From the NCBI GenBank assembly GCA_910585255.1, contig CAJUEI010000047.1, forward strand, positions 1 to 19,529: a stretch of DNA of 19,529 nt. Reading direction: 5' to 3'. The notes under the pieces are model-generated. The model saw nothing but the letters and a program-made list of their open reading frames with translations, did no database searches and was not told the DNA's origin. Of the stretch, positions 8,654-14,241 are shown piece after piece. The position numbers were made by a program, and so were the translations under genes. This stretch comes from an uncultured Lachnospiraceae bacterium (GTDB lineage: Bacteria; Bacillota; Clostridia; Lachnospirales; Lachnospiraceae). Every line of letters starts with the position of its first letter. The stretch's first letter is position 1.

Positions 8654-9400
8654 TTATAATACCGTTAGTTCTGCAAGATTTTGGATTAGGATGCGGATAA
8701 TATCAATTGTAATTTTTTGTGCTTTTGGTGTCATATGGTAGAGAATTTGCTGAAGTTCTTTCTCATTATAAGGATAATCGATAGTTTCCAATTCATTTCC
8801 AAGAAGATAGGAAGGAGAGATCTGCAGTTCATTACAAAGGCTTGTAAAGGTAGAGAGACTAGGCAGTTTTATTCCCGTTTCTATTTGATGAATAAAAGCA
8901 ACGGTAATCCCGCAGTTAATAGCTAACTGTTGTGGACTAAACTGCCTTTCTTCCCGCACTTTAGAGAGACGCCTGCCAAATTCCTTTTGTATCCGTGTAT
9001 CATTCTCTTTTAAATCACTTTCTTTTTTTGATTTTCTTTCCGCTAAATTTTCTGTTAAAGACTGCAGAATATCATAGATTATCTGACGAAAGACAGGAGA
9101 TATTTGCAGGATTTTTGCTGCTAATTCGTCCCAATTGGTATATTTATTTTCTATCTTTAATTCATTTTCTAAAAGATAAGATGGAGAGATCTGCAAACTA
9201 TTGCAGATTCGTATTAAAATTGGAATACTTGGTAATTTTAATCCTGATTCTATCTGACGTATATAAGCTGGATCGACTTGACAACGTTCGTTTCCTAATT
9301 GATTTGAGCTGATATTTGCCTGTTTTCGTGCCAGTCTAAGACGTCTGCCAAATTCCTTTCGATTCAATTTTCCTGCTTTCCTTTTTTGTATATACTCCAT
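8654..9400 (-). CDS. Tandem double-HTH (XRE family) regulator, minus-strand partner
   Basis: This is a DNA-binding protein of 248 aa made of two similar units, each an XRE/Cro-type helix-turn-helix followed by a helical tail. Unit 1 begins at KEFGRRLRLARKQANIS and contains YIRQIESGLKLPS and ISPSYLLENE. Unit 2 begins at KEFGRRLSKVREERQFS and contains FIHQIETGIKLPS and ISPSYLLGNE. Each unit ends in a helix of the type ILxxLxxNLAE. The start is ATG 9400, since GGAGG lies 6 bases before it; the ATG two codons earlier abuts the Shine-Dalgarno sequence. It is divergent from a paralogue of identical length. No partner domain (peptidase, kinase, toxin) is present, so the target genes are unknown. Confidence 0.85.
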   Translation of the reverse strand: MEYIQKRKAGKLNRKEFGRRLRLARKQANISSNQLGNERCQVDPAYIRQIESGLKLPSIPILIRICNSLQISPSYLLENELKIENKYTNWDELAAKILQISPVFRQIIYDILQSLTENLAERKSKKESDLKENDTRIQKEFGRRLSKVREERQFSPQQLAINCGITVAFIHQIETGIKLPSLSTFTSLCNELQISPSYLLGNELETIDYPYNEKELQQILYHMTPKAQKITIDIIRILIQNLAELTVL

Positions 9401-9434
9401 AGTCATCCTCCATTTTGTAGTCTAGTAGTTTTTT

Positions 9435-9468
9435 ATAAAGTATACAAGAATCTGTCCTGCTTGGATAG
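9435..9468 (-). promoter_or_regulatory. Shared promoter-like signature upstream of the minus HTH gene
   Basis: Read on the minus strand, CTATCC (9468-9463), 18 bases, then TATACTTTAT ending at 9435, 34 bases before the start codon. TATACT is a good -10, while CTATCC is unlike a sigma-A -35. The identical layout precedes the divergent paralogue. A further GGATAG lies at 9490-9495. Confidence 0.55.
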
Positions 9469-9598
9469 TCATTCTCTGCTTTACAGCAAGGATAGAAGAA
9501 ATAAAGAGAAAAAATGCAGCAATACTATAAAAAAATACAGAAGTTTGAGAAAAAATGCTGAAATGTAGCAGAAAGTTTGTAAAATTAACTCATAGAAT

Positions 9599-9632
9599 CT
9601 ATCCTTTTTTCCTATATTAATGTATACTTTAT
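9599..9632 (+). promoter_or_regulatory. Shared promoter-like signature upstream of the plus HTH gene
   Basis: CTATCC (9599-9604), an 18-base spacer, then TATACTTTAT (9623-9632), 43 bases before ATG 9676. The 11-base word GTATACTTTAT (9622-9632) is the exact reverse complement of 9435-9445. This marks a common promoter or operator used by both divergent genes. Confidence 0.55.
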
Positions 9633-9675
9633 GAAACCAAAAATAACATTAAGTTACAGAAGAAGGGGATATAAC

Positions 9676-10422
9676 ATGAATGATGAAAAAAAAGAGAACA
9701 AGGAAAAGTTCAATCGAGAAGAGTTTGGTAGACGCTTACGAGAAGTACGAAAGGGATTAAAAGTAACATCTGATAAGTTAGGATTTGCATGTGGAGTAAA
9801 TCCGGTTTTTATCCGTCAGATTGAAGCAGGAACAAGAGTGCCAAGTGTTCCGGTATTTGTAAAAATTTGTGACAGTTTACAAATATCACCGGCATACCTT
9901 TTGGGGAATGAGGTTCAGGTTCCGGTTACAGATTTAGGATGGGAAGAAATGGCAGAAGAAATTTCTCAGCTTTCAGATACTTCTGGTGATATGGTAAAAG
10001 AAGTACTGCACTCTTTGATTGAAAATTTAGCAGAAAAGGAATCTAGATCCACTAGAGAGGAAGAAAGGTATGGTGTAATCGATCATGTAGAATTTGGAAA
10101 AAGAATAAAAAAAGTACGTCAGGAGATGCAGTATACTTCGCAGGAAGTAGCAGTAAACTGTGGAGTGAGTTCTGTTTTTATCCGTCAGGTAGAACTAGGA
10201 GAGAGACTGCCGAGTCTTTCCGTATTTATCTGTCTATGCAGGGTATTAGAGATATCACCGGCATATTTGCTTGGAAATGAGATTAAAGTAGAAGTATCCG
10301 ACTGCAAATGGGAAGAGTTAGCACATATTCAGTGCGATATGACTTCAAAATCCCAACAGGTTGTAAAAGATGTATTGACATCTTTAATCCATAACCTTCC
10401 TAAAAAGACAGAATCATTCTAA
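9676..10422 (+). CDS. Tandem double-HTH (XRE family) regulator, plus-strand partner
   Basis: This is a 248-aa DNA-binding protein built as two tandem units. Unit 1 runs from EEFGRRLREVRKG through FIRQIEAGTRVPS, ISPAYLLGNE, LGWEEMAEEI and VLHSLIENLAEK (about residues 14-118). Unit 2 runs from VEFGKRIKKVRQE through FIRQVELGERLPS, ISPAYLLGNE, CKWEELAH and VLTSLIHNLPKK (about 138-244). A charged linker joins them. It is a paralogue of the divergent gene, with higher similarity between its own two units. ATG 9676 is chosen for the AAGGGG site ahead of it; an upstream ATG at 9631 lies at the putative -10 and has no ribosome site. Two HTH domains in one chain suggest binding of a paired or long operator as a monomer or dimer. 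Confidence 0.87.
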   Translation: MNDEKKENKEKFNREEFGRRLREVRKGLKVTSDKLGFACGVNPVFIRQIEAGTRVPSVPVFVKICDSLQISPAYLLGNEVQVPVTDLGWEEMAEEISQLSDTSGDMVKEVLHSLIENLAEKESRSTREEERYGVIDHVEFGKRIKKVRQEMQYTSQEVAVNCGVSSVFIRQVELGERLPSLSVFICLCRVLEISPAYLLGNEIKVEVSDCKWEELAHIQCDMTSKSQQVVKDVLTSLIHNLPKKTESF

Positions 10423-10430
10423 AAGTAAAA

Positions 10431-10509
10431 AGGTATTTCTTCAGTTAGAAGAAGCAGCATATAAGATACCTGAGTCTAAGCATAAAGTTCAAGGATTCAG
10501 GTATTTTTC
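10431..10509 (+). terminator. Terminator after the plus HTH gene, with a competing hairpin
   Basis: ATACCTGAGTCT (10466-10477) pairs with AGGATTCAGGTAT (10492-10504) and is followed by TTTTTCTCT, a convincing intrinsic terminator. The same ATACCT (10466-10471) can instead pair with AGGTAT at 10431-10436, around an inner CTTC/GAAG hairpin. The two folds exclude one another. Confidence 0.7.
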
Positions 10510-10908
10510 TCTAATAAGCTTGACGAAATACAGAGAAGTAAAGTAAAGTGTAGAAAAGAAAACGGAAGGAGTGAAAGATAAAATCCCGATAGAATTTGAA
10601 TTGGAAAACAGAATAAAATATAGGAATAAAATTTATAAAATATAGGAATAAAATTTTAAAATGGGGGAATACTATTCTCAACATAAAATTTGTAATTGTA
10701 AATTGTAATAAGTAATAAAATCTATTTTTATAATAAAAAAGAAAAAGTTATTCTTCTATAATCAGAAAAAAGTAATAAAAATAAAAAAATTCTGTTATAA
10801 TAAGAAAAAAACAAGAAAGCAAAATGAAAAGTAAAATAAAGCAAAGTAAAGAAAAGTAAAATAAAACAAAGTAAAGTAAAGAAAAATAAAGAGGGGTATC
10901 GTTGGAAT
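10510..10908 (+). other. A-rich gene-free leader with direct repeats and a candidate promoter
   Basis: About 400 bp hold no gene I can support. The sequence is extremely A-rich and purine-rich on the plus strand, with AAAGTAAA-type motifs repeated irregularly over about 10826-10890. An extended -10, TGTTATAAT (10793-10801), lies about 110 bases before the small gene at 10909 and is the best promoter candidate; no good -35 accompanies it. GAGGGG at 10891-10896 is the ribosome site of that gene. Confidence 0.5.
10614..10656 (+). repeat. Two perfect 21-bp direct repeats
   Basis: The word beginning TAAAATATAGGAATAAAA is repeated exactly (10614-10634 and 10636-10656) with a 22-bp period, two helical turns. 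Being AT-rich it may be slippage, or a paired binding site upstream of the small gene. Confidence 0.7.
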
Positions 10909-11133
10909 ATGAAGGAATTGGAAAAGAAGGAATTAGAAAAAAAATATCATGAAGAAGATATAAAAATGCAAAAAGCCCTGCAGGATGTAAAAAATATATT
11001 GGATTCTAACTGCGAGCAAGGAAAACTAGAAAAAGAGATACATGATAAAATTTTAGATGAGATGAAACAAATTTTTCAAAACAGAATTGGAGAAAAAACC
11101 ATATTAACAGAAGAAGAAGCAAAAAATAAATAA
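10909..11133 (+). CDS. Small charged helical protein, function unknown
   Basis: I do not recognise this 74-aa protein. It is dominated by Lys and Glu, has one Cys, no hydrophobic segment and no signal peptide, and the heptad-like spacing of Leu, Ile and Met suggests a helical hairpin or coiled coil. It starts at ATG 10909, 12 bases after GAGGGG, and it is followed by a good terminator, so it is likely a real gene rather than chance. It opens with a short internal repeat (KELEKKELEKK). It lies alone on its strand between the double-HTH gene and the convergent FliD-like gene; the upstream terminator makes cotranscription with the regulator unlikely unless read-through occurs. Confidence 0.55.
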   Translation: MKELEKKELEKKYHEEDIKMQKALQDVKNILDSNCEQGKLEKEIHDKILDEMKQIFQNRIGEKTILTEEEAKNK

Positions 11134-11201
11134 AAGAAATTTTTATGCGGGTGAAAAAAGAAGTCTTACCATAAAGAACCAATAAAAAAGAACATAAAAA
11201 A

Positions 11202-11235
11202 GCTGACGCATAAAAACCAATGCGGCAGCCTTTTT
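11202..11235 (+). terminator. Terminator after the small helical-protein gene
   Basis: GCTGACGCAT (11202-11211) pairs with ATGCGGCAGC (11220-11229), with one A-G mismatch, and is followed by CTTTTTAC. A second small hairpin, AGGT/ACCT at about 11241-11253, lies between here and the convergent FliD-like stop. Confidence 0.75.
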
Positions 11236-11284
11236 ACTTTAGGTAAAAAACCTTAAAATTAAGAAAAATATTCAATTTTATCAT

Positions 11285-12568
11285 TTAAATATACCCATTA
11301 AACATCATCCCACTATAAACCGAAACATGATAAGCATTGGCATAATTATGTTTTGGATTTGGATAGGAAACCATTGTACGCTTAATATATTCCAGTGGAT
11401 CAATTGAAATCTGATTAATCTGGTGAATCAGCGATTTACGGAAATTCGAGAGATGTTCAAATTCTCTGTTTAAAGTTCCGTCACTGGCTGCCTGAACAAT
11501 CAATGCTTCGTCTGTTTTTAAATGTCCGTCTTTTTGAACCATCAATCCGGTAGAATCTAAAGTAGATCGAAAATGCTTTGTAATATAATTAAGATCACGA
11601 TGCAGACGATCACTAGAACAGTCCCCTTCTTTTGATAAGTCATATAACGAATTAAAACCATTCGCAAGCTGATGCATATGCTGAAGCAAAGCTTCTGCCG
11701 ACTGATGCATACCAATCTGTACCGTCTCTCCTTTTTCTGTCAGATCCTTTAATTCTAATTGGTAAGCATGATGAATTGTAACAAGATTAGAAAAAGCGGT
11801 GTGTTCTTCTCCATTTACAGTAAAACTTGCATTGGTTGGCTGTCTGACAATATGGTTGAGACCCAGCAAATCAATACAGGACTCTTCCCCGTCTTCCGAA
11901 AAAGCAGAAAAGTAAAAGAGCGGATTTCTGCTGTCAGATATACCAGCCTGTGTACTGGTCAACTGTAAAGCACTGCTGCCATTTTGATCTTTTAATACCT
12001 CTGCACGAAGACCGACATTAGAACGATTCACTAAGCGTGCAAGCTTTTCCTGAACTTTTAAATTAGTAGAACTATCGGAGATTTTAAATTGAAATTCATA
12101 GGTACTGCTTCCTATCGATAAATCAAAGGAATGAGAACCTGTTTTAAAATCCAGCCGATCAGAAGGTAAAAAATCTCCCATATTAATTTGACTTTGTGCA
12201 AGCTGTTTTACTTCAATTTCATAAGCCACGCCTTCTTCTTCTAAAGCAGGGTTTTCTCCCACATAGGAAACCGACACAGTTTCTTCATCTGAGGAAAAAG
12301 CAGCTTTTTGGGCAAGAAGTGTTCCCGATTCTGCTTCTGTAGTTGCATCTAAAACGACATTGCGGAAGGAACGTGCATTTTCCTTTAAGTCAATAGCAAA
12401 ACGCTGTACCTCGTCAGTGAAGTTAAACCGATATAGAGGAGATTTTTTATTTTGTTTAATAATATTTTTGTATATCTCACGCAGTTCACTTTTCTTATGC
12501 GTATCATAGTGACTGGTTTCCTTATAGGCATAATTGGTGAGATAATATTGGTATACACTATTAACCAT
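11285..12568 (-). CDS. FliD-like (flagellar cap / hook-associated) protein, solitary
   Basis: The 427-aa product resembles the N-terminal and middle parts of the flagellar filament cap FliD. Seen in order are a helical N-terminus, a strand-rich segment of FliD_N type (AFSSDEETVSVSYVG, then YEIEVKQLAQSQ), a segment like ARLVNRSNVGLRAEVLKDQNG ending LTSTQAG, and FTVNGEEHTAFSNLVTI with a following beta segment. A helical stretch with QLANGFNSLYDL follows. The C-terminus is an unusual aromatic tail ending SGMMFNGYI. It is shorter than many FliD proteins. The start is ATG 12568 with TAGGAGTG 8 bases upstream; an upstream in-frame ATG lacks a site. No flagellar gene is nearby, so either the flagellar locus is elsewhere or the protein has another extracellular or structural role. 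Confidence 0.72.
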   Translation of the reverse strand: MVNSVYQYYLTNYAYKETSHYDTHKKSELREIYKNIIKQNKKSPLYRFNFTDEVQRFAIDLKENARSFRNVVLDATTEAESGTLLAQKAAFSSDEETVSVSYVGENPALEEEGVAYEIEVKQLAQSQINMGDFLPSDRLDFKTGSHSFDLSIGSSTYEFQFKISDSSTNLKVQEKLARLVNRSNVGLRAEVLKDQNGSSALQLTSTQAGISDSRNPLFYFSAFSEDGEESCIDLLGLNHIVRQPTNASFTVNGEEHTAFSNLVTIHHAYQLELKDLTEKGETVQIGMHQSAEALLQHMHQLANGFNSLYDLSKEGDCSSDRLHRDLNYITKHFRSTLDSTGLMVQKDGHLKTDEALIVQAASDGTLNREFEHLSNFRKSLIHQINQISIDPLEYIKRTMVSYPNPKHNYANAYHVSVYSGMMFNGYI

Positions 12569-12615
12569 ATAGATCACTCCTATCAGGTGCATAATTATCA
12601 GTTAAATTCTTCTTT

Positions 12616-12644
12616 ATTATACTACAGAATTTGGAAAATGTCAC
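12616..12644 (-). promoter_or_regulatory. Sigma-A promoter of the FliD-like gene
   Basis: On the minus strand GTGACA (12644-12639), a 17-base spacer and a perfect TATAAT (12621-12616) lie about 48 bases before the start codon. A housekeeping promoter, rather than a sigma-D/FliA motif, argues against ordinary late-flagellar control. Confidence 0.75.
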
Positions 12645-12800
12645 GATAAAAATAGATAATATTAAGAACGATTTTGCGATCGTTTTTTGAGAAAAAGTTA
12701 CAATAATTGGAAAATTTAGGGAGTTGGAGGGAGGATATTAGTATAACATATTTGGAAAGCAGCAGAGGGAACAATAATAGGTAAATAGAGGAAAGAAACA

Positions 12801-13029
12801 GCCGGAGTGTGGTATTGCGGCAATGTGACTTCGGAAGAAAGCTAGAAGCTCTTAAACTTCTGTCGATTCACTAGGATTTTTGGGCACCTGTGCCCAAAAA
12901 AGGGGTGTGTTTAGCCCGCTGTACGGGCGAATTGCACCCCGGTCCGTCCGGCTGGATAAACGTTTATTCAGAAGTTTTAGAGCTTCTCTTTCTGGAGAGC
13001 GGAACATTGCCGCAATACCACACTCCGGC
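12801..13029 (+). repeat. Palindromic structured element, copy R2 (best preserved)
   Basis: This is a 229-bp near-palindrome. The outer 25 bp (GCCGGAGTGTGGTATTGCGG onward, from 12801) pair perfectly with the arm ending at 13029. Then comes an asymmetric internal loop with GACTTCGGAAGAAAGCTAGA on the left and CTTTCTGGAGAGCGGAAC on the right. The inner stem AGAAGCTCTTAAACTTCTG (12844-12862) pairs with 12969-12987 with one T-T mismatch. The apex holds three hairpins: 12877-12900 (TTTTTGGGCAC/GTGCCCAAAAA), 12902-12940 (GGGGTG/CACCCC with an inner GCCCG/CGGGC) and a short GG/CC one at 12941-12949, followed by GGATAAACG. It lies upstream of fba, on the same strand. Confidence 0.92.
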
Positions 13030-13077
13030 GACCTCCTTGCTAAATAAATTTATACGATGAATTTAAAAGGATTCTAC

Positions 13078-13106
13078 TTCCCTTTTGGCAATTTTTGATG
13101 TATAAT
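13078..13106 (+). promoter_or_regulatory. Probable promoter of fba
   Basis: A perfect -10 TATAAT (13101-13106) follows a weak -35, TTCCCT (13078-13083), at 17 bp. It lies just after palindrome R2, so R2 would not be in this transcript. The leader carries a GCCG/CGGC hairpin (about 13148-13161) a few bases before the ribosome site GGAGG. Confidence 0.55.
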
Positions 13107-13177
13107 AACGTTAGCTCGGCACAATACCAAGACGGGATAGAATAAGAGCCGTTAAAGCGGCGGAATGGAGGACATTT

Positions 13178-14044
13178 ATGTTAGTTTCAGCACAGGAAAT
13201 GCTTCAGAAGGCAAAGGCAGGAAAGTATGCAGTAGGTCAGTTTAATATCAATAACCTAGAGTGGACAAAAGCAATTTTATCGACAGCACAGGAATTGAAA
13301 TCTCCGGTTATCTTAGGCGTGTCAGAAGGTGCAGGAAAATATATGACAGGCTATAAGACAGTAGTGGGTATGGTAAAAGGAATGATGGAAGAGATGAATA
13401 TTACTGTTCCGGTAGCACTTCACCTAGATCATGGTGGATATGAGGGATGCTTAAAGTGCGTAGAGGCCGGCTTCTCTTCGATTATGTTTGATGGTTCCCA
13501 CTATCCAATTGAAGAAAATATTGCAAAGACAACTGAATTAGTAAAGATTTGTAAAGAAAAAGGATTGTCTTTAGAAGCAGAAGTTGGATCGATTGGCGGA
13601 GAAGAAGACGGTGTAATCGGTGCAGGTGAAGTTGCTGATCCACAGGAATGTAAGTCGATTGCTGATCTGGGCGTCACTATGCTGGCAGCAGGAATTGGAA
13701 ATATTCATGGAAAATATCCAGAAAATTGGAAGGGATTGAGCTTTGAAACATTAGATGAGATCCAGAAACTGACAGGGGATATGCCATTAGTACTTCATGG
13801 AGGTACCGGAATTCCAGAAGATATGATTAAAAAAGCAATTTCTCTTGGTGTAGCTAAGATTAATGTAAATACAGAGTGTCAGTTATCTTTTGCAGATGCA
13901 ACACGTAAATATATTGAAGCAGGAAAGGATCTGCAGGGCAAGGGATTTGATCCTCGGAAATTATTAGCTCCTGGTACAGAAGCAATTAAGGCAACAGTAA
14001 AAGAGAAGATGGAATTGTTTGGATCTGTTGGCAAAGCAGAGTAA
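13178..14044 (+). CDS. fba: Class II fructose-1,6-bisphosphate aldolase
   Basis: This is the zinc-dependent glycolytic aldolase cleaving fructose 1,6-bisphosphate into dihydroxyacetone phosphate and glyceraldehyde 3-phosphate. Length (288 aa) and motifs are canonical: LHLDHG with Asp84 and zinc ligand His85, Glu135 (LEAEVG), zinc ligands His178 (GIGNIHG) and His207 (LHGGTG), and the phosphate-binding KINVNT (227-232). ATG 13178 has GGAGG 8 bases upstream. The pattern matches the shorter FbaA-type enzymes of Firmicutes; a tagatose-bisphosphate aldolase is the main alternative, since the two share these motifs. It is monocistronic, with its own promoter. Confidence 0.93.
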   Translation: MLVSAQEMLQKAKAGKYAVGQFNINNLEWTKAILSTAQELKSPVILGVSEGAGKYMTGYKTVVGMVKGMMEEMNITVPVALHLDHGGYEGCLKCVEAGFSSIMFDGSHYPIEENIAKTTELVKICKEKGLSLEAEVGSIGGEEDGVIGAGEVADPQECKSIADLGVTMLAAGIGNIHGKYPENWKGLSFETLDEIQKLTGDMPLVLHGGTGIPEDMIKKAISLGVAKINVNTECQLSFADATRKYIEAGKDLQGKGFDPRKLLAPGTEAIKATVKEKMELFGSVGKAE

Positions 14045-14068
14045 AAAATAAAAACTTTCAAAAAATAC

Positions 14069-14097
14069 TTGCTTTTTTTTCAATTTTGCGGTATTCT
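14069..14097 (+). promoter_or_regulatory. Candidate glnN promoter upstream of a terminator
   Basis: TTGCTT (14069-14074), 17 bp, TATTCT (14092-14097). A start near 14104 would give a short leader that runs directly into the hairpin at 14141, leaving the terminator between promoter and glnN, an attenuator-like layout. Confidence 0.45.
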
Positions 14098-14140
14098 AAT
14101 TTTCGAAGTAAATAAGGTTACAATTGAGTAATGGAACAAA

Positions 14141-14176
14141 GGCGTTCTTGTAGTTAATGCTATAAGAGCGCCTTTT
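14141..14176 (+). terminator. Intrinsic terminator between fba and glnN
   Basis: GGCGTTCTTGTAG (14141-14153) pairs along its whole 13-base length with CTATAAGAGCGCC (14160-14172), two positions being G-T type wobbles, around a six-base loop, followed by TTTT. It can simply end fba transcription or act as a conditional terminator in a glnN leader. Confidence 0.85.
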
Positions 14177-14241
14177 CGTAAGTATGGCAACTGGGAATCA
14201 GGATAGTTTAATTCCAGAAACAATTGAAGGAGAATGAAAAA

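Noticed and set aside
12667..12688. Terminator AACGAT/ATCGTT followed by T6 on the plus strand
   Set aside because: The stem is only 6 bp and no plus-strand gene precedes it, so there is nothing to terminate; it may be chance.
12801..13029. tRNA gene, group II intron end or rho-independent terminator as explanation of the R elements
   Set aside because: There is no acceptor/anticodon/T-arm layout, no domain V-like sequence, and the hairpin has T runs before and A runs after the stem, opposite to a terminator.
14104..14176. ANTAR-type paired hexaloop RNA before glnN
   Set aside because: Two small hairpins with six-base loops can be drawn (loops ATAAGG and TTAATG), but neither has A at position 1 together with G at position 4 as that motif requires.
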